Assembly (NCBI RefSeq): GCF_000970285.1
Contig: NZ_CP009516.1
Span: forward strand, 2,831,036 to 2,895,035
Origin: Methanosarcina horonobensis HB-1 = JCM 15518
GTDB taxonomy: Archaea; Halobacteriota; Methanosarcinia; Methanosarcinales; Methanosarcinaceae
DNA length: 64,000 nucleotides
Reading direction: 5' to 3'
Shown here: one piece after another, positions 9,196 to 18,695 of the stretch
How the letters are laid out: each line of letters starts with the position of its first letter
How positions within the stretch are numbered: the stretch's first letter is position 1
Notes under the pieces: model-generated
Databases searched by the model: none
Told to the model about the DNA's origin: nothing
What the model saw: the letters and a program-made list of their open reading frames with translations, nothing else
Position numbers and translations under genes: made by a program

Positions 9196-9879
9196 ATGGA
9201 AGCTTTTGTGGGTACAAGCGGCTGGTACTATGAGTGGAATAAAAAGAAAAGCCTTGACTGGTTCGTAGAAAACTCAGGTCTGAACTCTGTAGAGCTCAAT
9301 GCAAGCTTTTACAGGTTTCCTTTTCCCAGCAACATAAAAAGCTGGAGCACGAAAGGTATGGGGCTCAGGTGGAGTGTAAAAGTCCACAGGTCTATAACCC
9401 ACTGGCGCCAGTTCAGTGAGAGTGCACTTGATATCTGGGAGAACTTTCGGGGACTATTCGAACCTTTAGATCATCTTATTGATTTCTACCTTTTCCAGGC
9501 GCCGCCGAAGTTCAGTGAAGTTGAACGAGTCCTCGGGTTTGCGGAAGAAACAGGGCTTGGAGAAAGGTTTGCTCTGGAAATAAGGAACAAGGAGCTGCTT
9601 GGAAATGATGATATTTGTGCCGGGCTTCTGAAGAAGGTTACCCTGGTATCTGTAGACTCTCCTGATTTCATTAACCGCATATTCCCCGGAAAAATTGTTT
9701 ATATGAGAATGCACGGAAGAGAAAGCTGGTACAGCTACAATTATTCTCAGGAAGAAATCGAAGAAACGGTCAGGAAAATAGATGAATTCGAGCGTGAAAG
9801 GACTTATATCTACTTCAATAATAACCACAACATGCTTGAAAATGCAAGAACGGCGTTAAAAACCTTTTCATATATGTAA
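9196..9879 (+). CDS. DUF72 family protein
   Basis: 227 residues of the DUF72 (YecE-like) family, a TIM-barrel-like fold. Family marks visible: VGTSGWYYEWNKKKSLDWF, SVELNASFYRFP, WSVKVHRSITH, FLFQAPPKF, ALEIRNKE, and near the end VYMRMHGR...YIYFNNNHNMLENA. Function of the family is unknown; conserved polar residues suggest an enzyme. AGGGGAATTAT precedes the ATG. It is somewhat shorter than many bacterial members but carries all the core motifs. Upstream there is a small direct repeat (ATAGATCAGACTCAA, twice, around 9115-9145). Confidence 0.85.
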   Translation: MEAFVGTSGWYYEWNKKKSLDWFVENSGLNSVELNASFYRFPFPSNIKSWSTKGMGLRWSVKVHRSITHWRQFSESALDIWENFRGLFEPLDHLIDFYLFQAPPKFSEVERVLGFAEETGLGERFALEIRNKELLGNDDICAGLLKKVTLVSVDSPDFINRIFPGKIVYMRMHGRESWYSYNYSQEEIEETVRKIDEFERERTYIYFNNNHNMLENARTALKTFSYM

Positions 9880-10166
9880 ACCCTGAAATTTACCTCTGTT
9901 TTTAAAAAATACTCTTTTTAAAGCTATGAATTTTGTGGCTTAGATGCTCTTGTTCTAATTTTTTTTGCAGTTCAATAAAAGTTCTGTTCTATTTGTTAAC
10001 TTGCATTATGAATAAATTATTATATAAAGAAGTATATTTTAAGTTTGATCCGGATATCCCCCATGGTCAAAAGTGTAATGTCTCAAAATAAAAGTTTAAT
10101 TTTTCTGGCATTGTAACTTGTGACAAAATAGATATTTGCCCGGAACTCCCTATATATAAAAAAGAA

Positions 10167-11273
10167 GTGAAATATATGTTCTGGAGTAAAGACGATATTG
10201 TCGAAAGGCTGAGCAAAATACCCAGAACGCTGGAAGATATCTCAATAGAGGTCTTTGAAGGCGTACCCCCTGCCAGTGACCTGGTATACAAAGCAGGCCT
10301 TTCAGAAGAACATTGTGCAGATGCATCCAGCGGCTGCAGAAACCCCCAAGCAAGCATAAGCGTAGAACAGGTGAGTATAGAAAAGGAAATTATGTATCCT
10401 TATGTAGATGGCTCCGTCTCTAATGAGTTTGCCGTCCACTCAGCTCAGCACCAGTTTATGCTGCCGTATGAGATCCTCGGCTATAATATCAGGAAAGAAT
10501 ACAGAATCTTTCAGCCAGAGGAGTTGAAAACAAAGTTCCCCGTAGCTTATAAACAGCTAATGGAAACAAAACAAGATTCCGGAGCCGAGAAACAGGAGCT
10601 TGATTCTGCTGACTGTTACCGCCTGGAAAACGAAAGCTTCCTGCAGTATATAAAAACTCCTAAAATAATCATTACCAACAACTACCGCCTGCATGCTTCA
10701 TACGATGTGAGCGGAAAACATGTGTTTGCAGACGGAATAGGAGTTGTTCTCGGAGACCCCACACTCTACCATTATGTCACAGCTGTGCTTAACTCTTCAA
10801 TAGCAAGGGCTCTTCCTGAAATCTGGAACCGGGAAAAAATGCAGAGGAATAACCATTTGAACTCAAAAATGCTGAAAAGGTTCCCGATTGAGTTTCCTAA
10901 AAAACAAATCACTGAGACTCTTATAAGCACAATCTGCAGATACCTGATCTATCTTAACAGGCAAAAACAGACAGCAAAGGAGTACTCTATACCCGGTTAC
11001 CAGAATCTGATTGATTTCTACAAAAGAATTGCAGATCTTCTGATCCTGGATACTTATCTCACAGATGATCTTGATCCGAAACTTCTTGAGATCCTTGCGG
11101 AAAATATCACAGCTTCCGGAGAAGAATTCGAGTACAGTAACGACATAAATCTTTTGATAGGGTTGCAGGCAATAAAGAAAAACATCCTTGACTCTGCTGA
11201 TTTCCGGAAATGCAGGTTCAACAATGAATTTACCAATATTCTGGCTACCCTGAAGAATAACGGCGTCTGGTAA
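10167..11273 (+). CDS. TaqI-like C-terminal specificity domain protein, probable remnant of a type IIG restriction-modification enzyme
   Basis: 368 residues resembling the target-recognition half of type IIG/type I-like methyltransferases: KTPKIIITNNYRLHASYD, then DGIGVVLGDPTLYHYVTAVLNSS, then LNSKMLKRFPIEFP, the usual order of the TaqI-like specificity domain. The methyltransferase (NPPY) and nuclease parts are missing. The frame is open back to 10092 without ATG, so the reading extends past GTG 10167, as expected for a 5'-truncated gene; ATG 10176 is the alternative start, after a TATATATAAAA box. It could be expressed as a free DNA-binding fragment or be a fossil. Confidence 0.6.
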   Translation: MKYMFWSKDDIVERLSKIPRTLEDISIEVFEGVPPASDLVYKAGLSEEHCADASSGCRNPQASISVEQVSIEKEIMYPYVDGSVSNEFAVHSAQHQFMLPYEILGYNIRKEYRIFQPEELKTKFPVAYKQLMETKQDSGAEKQELDSADCYRLENESFLQYIKTPKIIITNNYRLHASYDVSGKHVFADGIGVVLGDPTLYHYVTAVLNSSIARALPEIWNREKMQRNNHLNSKMLKRFPIEFPKKQITETLISTICRYLIYLNRQKQTAKEYSIPGYQNLIDFYKRIADLLILDTYLTDDLDPKLLEILAENITASGEEFEYSNDINLLIGLQAIKKNILDSADFRKCRFNNEFTNILATLKNNGVW

Positions 11274-11329
11274 GAGAAATCCTGATAAAAAGAAATAAGG
11301 AATTTGGTTTCAGGGATTTTAGTTTTTTT

Positions 11330-11520
11330 ATTCCTTTTCCTTTTCAGTCAATCTTTTCCGGCCGATTTTTTCAGGGCGATTTTTCCCGGTCAATTATCTT
11401 TTTGATCATTTTCCCGGCAATCCTTTTTTTAATTACTTTTTCGTTTAATCCTTTTTCTAGTCACTTTTTCGTTTAATCCTTTTTCTAATCGTTTTTTCGG
11501 TTAATTCTCTTATCTAATCA
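11330..11520. repeat. Degenerate tandem repeats, T-rich on plus strand
   Basis: Repeated phrases CTTTTTCGTTTAATCC and TTTTTCTAATC, period about 27-30 bases, grading into TTTTCCCGG-containing variants to the left. The block lies between two converging genes, just beyond the end of the decayed response regulator. No CRISPR-like spacers. Confidence 0.7.
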
Positions 11521-11531
11521 TCTTCAGACAA

Positions 11532-12055
11532 TCATCCTTCAGTCTTGGGTGAATGCTCAGGGTAATCTTCCTGAGGAGCTGATAAAACACACGTTTCACG
11601 ATTCTCTTCTGGCTCAAGGTTCTTAATTAACTCCAGAAACGTTTGCTTGCTCAGGTCCTCTTTTTACACGACAAATGAAACGTTGCTGTTTAACACTTCA
11701 TTTCCTGCATACTCAGACCTTTTGCAGTGCATACAATTATAGGGTTATCTATGGTTTTAGGGGTTTTTCTTGAGAGTCCTTATAACTTCAAAACCCGAAA
11801 TATCAGAGGCATGTTCAAGTCCAGAATTATAGCATCTGGAAGTTCTGTTAATGCCCTATCAATTGCCTCCTCTCCTCCATATGTCCTGCTGACAGCATAG
11901 CCTTCGCTTTCAATCGGAGAAAATATAAATTCGACCATAGCTTTTTCTTTAGGGAAATCTTTTTCTTCCGGATTTTCTGTCTGATATTCGGCTTCAGGTT
12001 CGGTTGTCTCTCCTGTGATAGAATGAGTTTCAAAAGGAGTTTCGGGAACATTCAC
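11532..12055 (-). pseudogene. Response regulator receiver gene, decayed by frameshifts
   Basis: Starts at GTG 12055, overlapping the kinase stop by 4 bases (GTGA), so it was the last gene of the operon. After an acidic leader it reads into a receiver-like segment, EGYAVSRTYGGEEAIDRAL, then DAIILDLNMPLI with the phospho-acceptor Asp. A one-base slip follows: the other frame gives SGFEVIRTLKKNP, and further shifted pieces give KQTFLELIKNLEPEENRETC and APQEDYPEHSPKTEG ending at TGA 11532. At least three lesions separate the pieces, so a working receiver is unlikely. A 91-residue fragment ending at 11780 could still be made. Confidence 0.75.
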
Positions 12056-13815
12056 ATATTATTTTCACATGCTTCAGGTACTCTCATTTTTTCCTCGGCT
12101 TTTAGGATCTTTACAGGGACTTCAAAAGTAAAGGTAGAGCCTTTTTCCGGTTCGCTCTCAACCCATATTCTGCCTCCATGCATCTCTACGAATTTCTTGG
12201 AAAGAACAAGACCAAGACCGGTACCTTCGTATTTGCGGCTAAGGGCAGAATCAATCTGTTTAAAAGGTTTGAAAAGGTTTTTTATCACTTCTTTGGAAAT
12301 TCCTATGCCTGTGTCGGATACAGCAACCCTGACTCCCTTTTCGGATATTGATCCCAGAACTTCAACAGAGCCGCCTACGGGAGTGAACTTTATTGCGTTG
12401 CTTACAAGATTATACATAATCTGCTTGAAACGCGTTCTGTCAGCATAAATAAAAAACCCAGATTCTACATTAAAATTTATTGAGATATTTTTCTTCAGGG
12501 CAAGAGGGAAGGTTATATTTTTAGTATCGGTAAAAATGTCTTGAAGGGAGAAATAATCAAGCTGAAGACCCATTTTCCCGGTTTCTATCCTAGAAAGATC
12601 CAGAATACTGTTTATGAGCAAAAGAAGATATTTTCCACTATTTGAGATATTTCCAAGAAACTTTTTGTTCAGTTCGTCAAATTCTCCTGTTGACCCTCCA
12701 AGCATGAGCTCAGAAAAGCCGATTATAGCAGTCAGAGGAGTGCGCAATTCATGGCTCATGGTCGCAAGGAACTCGTTCATTGTGCGGTTTGCCCCTTCGG
12801 CTGCAAGCTTTGCCTGCAGGAGTTCTTCTTCAGCTTGTTTGCGGTCCGAGAGATCGACGAAGCTTTCAACAAAATAACCTGTCCCTTCTATTGAGACAGG
12901 CACAACATTTCTGAGGATCGGTAAAGACTCTCCTGTCGCTTTAAAAAGTATACTTTCAGAAAGATCTCCAGCCTGGTCCAGAGGAAAGGCAGAGCATTTC
13001 TCTTCCCCGTCCTGGCAGATTAACTGATGGCAGACCATCCCGATAAGCTCCTTATCGGAATAACCTGTGGTTTTCAATGCTACCGGATTTGCATCAATTA
13101 TTTTTCTGGAAGAGGCTTCGATAAGCAGGATACCGCAAAGTGTATTATCAAGGATGGTTTTGAGTCTTTCTTGACTCTCCTGCTCATACTTTTCTATTTT
13201 TTTCCGATAGGTAATGTCCTGGACTACTATCTGAACAATGTTATCTTTTCTGTCAACAAACGACAGGCTGACTTCAATATCAATAATTTCCCCTGTAGGC
13301 TTCTGATATCTCATTTCGAAATGAGAAGAATCCTGTTTGAAAGTCTCCTTAAGTGCCTGCTGAAATTCAGGAAGATATTCCGCGGGAACAAAAGACATTA
13401 GGGAGATACCAAGCGGACGTTTCTGTCCAAAACCAAAAATTTCGCAGCCTTTTCTATTAATATCCAGGACTTTTTTTCCATCTGAAATAATAACAGCATC
13501 ACTGTACTGCTCAAAAAGAGCCATGTACATCCTGTCTTTTTCTTTAATATCGTTTTCTGCTTCCCTATAAAATGTGAGGGTATTTTCAAGCTCCATCCAT
13601 CTCCTGACAGAAAAGATTCCCATTCCAAAAGACGTATATATAGAAAAAATAAGAAGAAGTTCCAAACCTTTGCTGTCATAAGTTTCAACAAATAATACGA
13701 CAGATTCAAAAAGATCATAGTTAGAAGCTATCAGCGTAAATATAAAACCTGAGACCAGGATAAGTATCAGTTCGTTAGATCTTTTTGTGAACGGCGACTT
13801 TGAAATATTTTCCAT
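12052..13815 (-). CDS. Membrane sensor histidine kinase, two TM, PAS-PAS-HisKA-HATPase
   Basis: 587 residues. Two membrane helices (about 14-31 and 52-69), a PAS domain (about 92-210), a second PAS (about 215-330), HisKA with [19 protein letters not shown] (His355) and HATPase_c with [19 protein letters not shown] and GTGLGLVLSKKF. The second PAS carries cysteines at 262, 267 and 274 (VCHQLICQDGEEKCSAF), echoing the cysteine cluster in the kinase at 33095-34336. It lies in an operon: response regulator (13855-14232) 39 bases upstream and the decayed receiver overlapping downstream. It should pass phosphate to the upstream receiver protein. The signal is unknown; the short loop between the helices suggests sensing in the cytosol or membrane. 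Confidence 0.9.
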   Translation of the reverse strand: MENISKSPFTKRSNELILILVSGFIFTLIASNYDLFESVVLFVETYDSKGLELLLIFSIYTSFGMGIFSVRRWMELENTLTFYREAENDIKEKDRMYMALFEQYSDAVIISDGKKVLDINRKGCEIFGFGQKRPLGISLMSFVPAEYLPEFQQALKETFKQDSSHFEMRYQKPTGEIIDIEVSLSFVDRKDNIVQIVVQDITYRKKIEKYEQESQERLKTILDNTLCGILLIEASSRKIIDANPVALKTTGYSDKELIGMVCHQLICQDGEEKCSAFPLDQAGDLSESILFKATGESLPILRNVVPVSIEGTGYFVESFVDLSDRKQAEEELLQAKLAAEGANRTMNEFLATMSHELRTPLTAIIGFSELMLGGSTGEFDELNKKFLGNISNSGKYLLLLINSILDLSRIETGKMGLQLDYFSLQDIFTDTKNITFPLALKKNISINFNVESGFFIYADRTRFKQIMYNLVSNAIKFTPVGGSVEVLGSISEKGVRVAVSDTGIGISKEVIKNLFKPFKQIDSALSRKYEGTGLGLVLSKKFVEMHGGRIWVESEPEKGSTFTFEVPVKILKAEEKMRVPEACENNM

Positions 13816-13854
13816 CCACTCATCCCCTTAAAGAACCACAACCTGTTTAATCCT

Positions 13855-14232
13855 TCAAAATACCTGATTTCTGTTCATGCATGAATCTAATATTGATTTG
13901 AATTTGCCGATGTCAATTGGCTTTGAAATATATCCGCTACACCCTGCTTTTAAGAACCTGTCCTCATCTCCCTGCATGGCATGAGCCGTGAGGGCAATTA
14001 CAGGCGTTCTCTGAATTTCAGGGATCTTCTTGATCTCTTTCAGGACTTCAAGCCCGTCAAATCCTGGCAACTGTATGTCCAGAAGTATGAGATCAAATCT
14101 GTTTTCTTTAGCAATTCTAAGAGCTTCAAACCCATCCCTGGCTTCTTTACTCTCATAGCCAGAAGTAGTGAGAAGGAACCTTATAAGTTCCATAATTACA
14201 GGACTATCCTCAACCACGAGTATATTTCCCAT
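13855..14232 (-). CDS. Single-domain response regulator (CheY-like)
   Basis: 125 residues, one receiver domain and no output domain. ILVVEDSPVIMELIRF holds the acidic pair, LILLDIQLPGFDGLEVL the phospho-acceptor Asp52, VIALTAHAMQ the switch Thr, and GYISKPIDIGKF the conserved Lys. First gene of the minus-strand RR-HK-RR operon. The protein family relays phosphate to another domain or partner by contact rather than by binding DNA. The start ATG is followed by a standard MGNILVVEDS opening. Confidence 0.92.
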   Translation of the reverse strand: MGNILVVEDSPVIMELIRFLLTTSGYESKEARDGFEALRIAKENRFDLILLDIQLPGFDGLEVLKEIKKIPEIQRTPVIALTAHAMQGDEDRFLKAGCSGYISKPIDIGKFKSILDSCMNRNQVF

Positions 14233-15188
14233 TTACATGACCCCTCAATCAGCGTATATAAGAGACTATCAAGAGACTGTCAGGAAATCTGACGAATACA
14301 GATGCCTCTGTAAGCTGACTTTTTCCGGACTCTGGAGTGATATCTGCAGTAGAGCTTCTGCAGTTCATGCAAAGGAACGGATATTTCTCAAGATACCAGA
14401 GTTAAAAAGCAAAAGTATTCTTGGCAGATCTGTTTAGACAATTGAATAAAGTACATTGTCGTTTTCCCCAAATTTAAAAACTTACCAGATGATAAGTTTG
14501 ATATCGAATTCGTTTTCCCCAGATACGGCATAATTTAATAAAGTTTAAAAATTAAAGAGTAATTGTATTCCATACATATAAAAATTTTGTCTATTGCCAG
14601 GAAAAAGCCGGGTCGGTAGGTAAATAGATCTAGCTTTCTTAAAAAAGGAATAATATTTTCCAAAAAATAGAAGAATACCCGAAGAATGATAAGAGAATAA
14701 CTGGAGATTGACTGAGAATTAAATAGGAAAAATATCTCAGACTGGACTTCAGGAATAAGGATGAGAAGCAACGAAGGATCGAGTTCATTAAAAAATATGA
14801 AAATTTTCCGGAGAATATACAAATAAATATTCAAAAGTCGAAGCAAAATGAAAGTATAAAATAAAAAATTAAGAATGAAAAATAAAAGGTAAAAAAATAA
14901 AGAGTAAAAAATTAGATTAAAGAAGAGAAGTTAAGAATCAACCTTTAGTTCCATATCTTCATTTCTCTTAGACCTCTGCTTTCTTAGATCTCTGCTTTCA
15001 TAGGTCTTCTATTTTCTTAGATTCTCAGTTCTTCCTAGGATCTATTTTTCCTCATATTTTGTAATATCTAAATTATCCTGTAATACCCTAATATAGGATC
15101 AATCCGGTATTTACAATTAGAACTTCATTAAAGATCCTAATTCCATAAAAGATCTTATTATTCTGTTTTTCATTCAGGAGGGTAAGTT
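14233..15188. other. Long intergenic spacer, no convincing gene
   Basis: Divergent region between the RR operon and the TPR gene. It is extremely AT-rich, with low-complexity A tracts (14840-14930) and imperfect repeats of CTTAGATCTCTGCTTTC around 14970-15030. An AT-rich 103-codon minus frame at 14535-14846 has biased composition and no ribosome binding site, and was not accepted. Confidence 0.5.
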
Positions 15189-15257
15189 ACGGCTGATCTC
15201 AGAAAAGATTCGGGAAAAGAGGAAATTTCTGCTGAAAGCGGTTTCATTGAAAATCAT

Positions 15258-16601
15258 ATGACTCTGTTTGAAAGATACAAGGAGCGATTAAAGGATCTGG
15301 ACCCAGAACTGATTACAGCTGAAGACGAGATATCTTTAAAAGAAGCTTTCAGGCATGCAAAAGAGATTATGGAACCCAAGGGATTGATAAGCTGGTTTGT
15401 AACTGCCTCCGAGCCCTTCTACAGGGCTGCAGCCTGGGAAGTTCTTTTACCCATTTATAAAGAACTGCTTGATACTGCGGAAAGAGAACTCGGACCGGAA
15501 GCTCCAGAAACTGCATCTGCATTGAATGGGTTAGCAGGAATTTATCGTTACATGGGAAAGCATGAAGAAGCCCTGAAGTTATTTTCAAGAGCACTAAGCA
15601 TCCGTGAAAAATCTGCAGGTTCGGAAAAAACGGAAACAGGGGACACTCTCAGTGAACTTGGAATTCTCTACTATGTCATGGACAGACAGGAAGAAGCTCT
15701 TTCATATTACACCAGAGCTCTTGAAATTCAGGAAAAGTTTCTGAATCCAGAGAACCTGGGAGCTGTCAGGACACTTAACAGGATAGCTTTTTACTATAAG
15801 GGAATGGAAAGGCCGGAAAAAGCGGAAGAGCTTTTCGTCCGTGCTCTCAGGTTGCTTGAAAAACTTGCGGAAAAGGAACCTGAGAACAGGAAAGTCATGG
15901 GTTATACTGCCGGCACTCTGAACAATCTTGGTGTCCTCCTTTCGGAAATGGGCAAACTTGAGGAAGCCGAGGAAACTTACGGGCAGGCACTTAAACTCCA
16001 GGAAAAGGTCTATGGAAAAGAACATCCGCAAATAGCCCAGACCTTAAATAACCTTGCCCTGCTATATTTTCAGACGACCAGGTACGAAAAAGCCCTTATT
16101 CTCTATACGCGCTCCCTTGAGATTATGGAAGATATGGGAAAGACCGAGCATACAGGCTTTGCAACAACCCTGAACAACCTTGCAGGGGTTTATGTCCAGA
16201 AAGGCAGGAACGAAAAAGCCCTTGAACTTTATACGCGAGCCCTCGAAATCCGGGAAAGGATTCTTGGGCCGGATAGTCCCGAAGTTGCCAAAACTTTAAA
16301 CAACCTTGGAGAACTGTACAGAATCCTGGGCCAGCACAAAAAAGCTCTTCCCCTATACACTCGAGCCCTCAAGATTTATGAAAGTACACTCGGTCCCGCT
16401 CACCCCGATGTCGGTACAACCCTGAATAATCTCGCAGGCCTGCATGAAAGTATGGGAGAGTACGAAACTGCAATAGACCTTTACGAAAAAGCCCTCGATA
16501 TAATCGAAAAAGAATACGGTCCCGACCACCCCTATTTCAAGATCACACGGAATAACCTGCTCGGCCTGTACGAGAAAATGGAAAGAAGCTGGAGGGGCTG
16601 A
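15258..16601 (+). CDS. TPR (kinesin-light-chain-like) repeat protein
   Basis: 447 residues, nearly all tetratricopeptide repeats of the 42-residue kinesin-light-chain/NB-ARC type, about eight or nine units with marks such as TLNNLAGVY, EKALELYTRALEI and LGPDSPEVAKTLNNL. These are protein-interaction scaffolds; no catalytic domain is attached. ATG 15258 has no ribosome binding site. The frame is open 23 codons further up to an ACG at 15189 that sits exactly 6 bases after AGGAGGGT, so the true N-terminus may be there (see findings). It is monocistronic. Confidence 0.88.
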   Translation: MTLFERYKERLKDLDPELITAEDEISLKEAFRHAKEIMEPKGLISWFVTASEPFYRAAAWEVLLPIYKELLDTAERELGPEAPETASALNGLAGIYRYMGKHEEALKLFSRALSIREKSAGSEKTETGDTLSELGILYYVMDRQEEALSYYTRALEIQEKFLNPENLGAVRTLNRIAFYYKGMERPEKAEELFVRALRLLEKLAEKEPENRKVMGYTAGTLNNLGVLLSEMGKLEEAEETYGQALKLQEKVYGKEHPQIAQTLNNLALLYFQTTRYEKALILYTRSLEIMEDMGKTEHTGFATTLNNLAGVYVQKGRNEKALELYTRALEIRERILGPDSPEVAKTLNNLGELYRILGQHKKALPLYTRALKIYESTLGPAHPDVGTTLNNLAGLHESMGEYETAIDLYEKALDIIEKEYGPDHPYFKITRNNLLGLYEKMERSWRG

Positions 16602-16796
16602 ACTTTAAAAGGATTGGAGTTTTTGAGAGTAGAAATTGGGGGCAGAAATTATTGGGGGCAGAAATTAATAGATTGCAGGATAAGTTAATAGGTGAGATAA
16701 AACCCGGCAAGAGATAATAAAACCCAGGGAGTCAGATCCGTAAAGCCTGTACAGGCAATGAAAATTAACACTTAAAGACGAACCCGGAGAGGTTAA

Positions 16797-17714
16797 GTGT
16801 TGGGTTTTAAATCTGCCTGCTGGAGAACTCAGGCTGTCCTTACAGGAAACTTGAGGAGGAATTTTCTGGTTATAATTGACAGTGTAACATTGAGTGTCTG
16901 GGATCTGACCTTTCTTTTGTTCGTTTTTCTCTTTCTGTACGCCATAATCTACCCGCAATCTCAGCTCAAAAAAATTCGTATGCAGCGCGTAGCAAAAATA
17001 AAAGCTATGGAGAAGCGACACGGCTATAAGGTACTGACCATGATCCACAGGCGGGAGGCAATCTCCTATTTCGGGCTGCCTGCCTATCAGTTCATAGATG
17101 AAGAAGATGCCGAGCAAATCCTGAGCTGGATAAGGAAATACAGGAATTACCCGCTTGAGCTGATTCTTCATACTCCTGGAGGGCAGCTGCATGCTAGCAT
17201 CCAGATTGCCCGTGCACTCAAAAACCACCCTGAAAAGACCCGCGTGCTTATTCCTCATTATTCCATGTCTGGAGGCACAATAATTGCGCTTGCAGCAGAC
17301 GAAATCGTGATGGATAAAGATGCAGTTATCGGGCCTATCGACCCTCAGGTAGGAGACCTCATACGCGGGCTCTTTCCGGCACCTTCCTGGATCTATGCAG
17401 CAGAAACGAAAAAAGAAGCCGCTGAAGATTCGACCCTTGTTATGAGCGATATCTCGAGAAAAGCCCTAAAACTTACACGGAACGTTGCAAAAGAGCTCCT
17501 TCTAGGCAAAGTACAGGCTGGACCCGGAGGAGAGGACAGGCTTAATGAGGTTGTTGAAAGACTGGTCAGCGGGGAAATGATACACAGTACTCCCCTCTCA
17601 GCCAGGGAAGCAAAAGAGATCGGGCTTTCAGTGAATACCGACTTCCCTGAAGATGTGCATGATTTCATGCGGCTGTTCCGTCCCGTGAAAAGGACTGTAG
17701 AATATGTTGGATAA
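16797..17714 (+). CDS. ClpP-class membrane serine protease (SDH/SppA-like)
   Basis: 305 residues with one N-terminal membrane helix (about 38-52, LTFLLFVFLFLYAIIYP) followed by a ClpP/crotonase-fold domain of the serine dehydrogenase proteinase family: LELILHTPGGQLHASIQIARAL, then HYSMSGGTIIALAADEIVM with the probable nucleophile Ser158, then GPIDPQVGDL. Family members cleave membrane-associated proteins. GTG 16797 follows GAGAGGTTAA. A stronger GAGGAGG at 16853-16859 lies inside the frame without a standard start nearby, so the N-terminus is uncertain by about 20 residues. It is monocistronic; the target is unknown. Confidence 0.85.
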   Translation: MLGFKSACWRTQAVLTGNLRRNFLVIIDSVTLSVWDLTFLLFVFLFLYAIIYPQSQLKKIRMQRVAKIKAMEKRHGYKVLTMIHRREAISYFGLPAYQFIDEEDAEQILSWIRKYRNYPLELILHTPGGQLHASIQIARALKNHPEKTRVLIPHYSMSGGTIIALAADEIVMDKDAVIGPIDPQVGDLIRGLFPAPSWIYAAETKKEAAEDSTLVMSDISRKALKLTRNVAKELLLGKVQAGPGGEDRLNEVVERLVSGEMIHSTPLSAREAKEIGLSVNTDFPEDVHDFMRLFRPVKRTVEYVG

Positions 17715-18503
17715 AAAATTGGATTCTATTTAACTGTTTAAGTCTTTAAAAAACGATCCCTGCTTTTTGATGATTCCTCATTTACTGGTTGATTTATACC
17801 AAAACTATGAGAAAATATCTCAGTTTTTCTCTCCTGAGCCGCACGGACCCGGATGGGTTTACAACCAGACAAAGAAAATCTGAAAACCAACATCATATTT
17901 TAAATGATAATTTAATGAAGAATACTTCCTGTTCCAGGAGAATATTTTTCTTTAACCTCATAAACCAGTTTCTAACCCATAACTACATGCTTCAAATGAT
18001 TCAAAATATAAACCAAGTAAAGACGAATAATTGTTTTTCCCATTTTCAATTATGTAGAGTATTCTATGTAGAGTGTCCTATTGGGAAAGTTATGAGAGTT
18101 GAGAAAGTTATTTTTCCCGTATTTTATATACATTTTTTTAAAATAGTGAAGCTGCCAACTGAGTCATATTTTTTACGACAGTATAAGTTTTAAAAAGATT
18201 CTATTATTTAAATGTATCTCTTTATTTGTAAGAAATAAAGTCCTTTGATATCCTTTTTATACAGAATAAGTATTTATACGAGTATATCAGTTATACTATT
18301 GATAAAACATAATACCATTAGACAATAATATGATGGATGGTTTATCGGGGATAGAGTTAAGCCTTTGGATTGGGAGGAATCTCAGTTGAGAGAAATCTCA
18401 GTTAATAGTACAGCTCTTACAGCAGGTATTGGAGAATACTGAACTGGTAAGAGGATGTGGGTTACAAAATAGATATAAAAGCAAATTTTTGGAGTGGGAT
18501 TTG
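17715..18503. other. Intergenic spacer, no convincing gene
   Basis: AT-rich region. A 134-codon plus frame at 17789-18193 has unusual composition, no ribosome binding site and no family features, and was not called. TATA-like sequence lies around 18265-18290, ahead of the small gene. Confidence 0.45.
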
Positions 18504-18695
18504 ATGACGCTTTCTAACCTGACTGAAGCTGAAAAAACGATATTAATGGATGAAACCGTTACCGATTTAAAACATTCATTAGAAACTGCTATTAAAAACT
18601 TACTTTCAGAGTATGAAAATGATCTTGAAACCAATCTTAACATTTCGAGAGTTGAGGTAAACTTTATTGTAAAACTGGACGGAATAGAGGTATGA
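18504..18695 (+). CDS. Small hypothetical protein, 63 aa
   Basis: Starts at ATG 18504 after GGAGTGGGATTTG, a usable ribosome binding site. The sequence is acidic and helical (MTLSNLTEAEKTILMDETV) and ends in a predicted strand pair, VEVNFIVKLDGIEV. The frame extends 25 codons upstream to 18429, but that part looks non-coding. No family recognised. It is monocistronic, followed by CCCC...GGGG and CGCCGGC-T-rich sequences (18738-18790) that may terminate it. Confidence 0.55.
   Translation: MTLSNLTEAEKTILMDETVTDLKHSLETAIKNLLSEYENDLETNLNISRVEVNFIVKLDGIEV

Noticed and set aside
14535-14846. 103-codon minus-strand hydrophobic frame
   Set aside because: Very AT-rich DNA gives Phe/Ile/Leu-rich translations by chance; no start signal.
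17789-18193. 134-codon plus-strand frame as a gene
   Set aside because: No ribosome binding site, odd composition, no family-like features, in AT-rich spacer.
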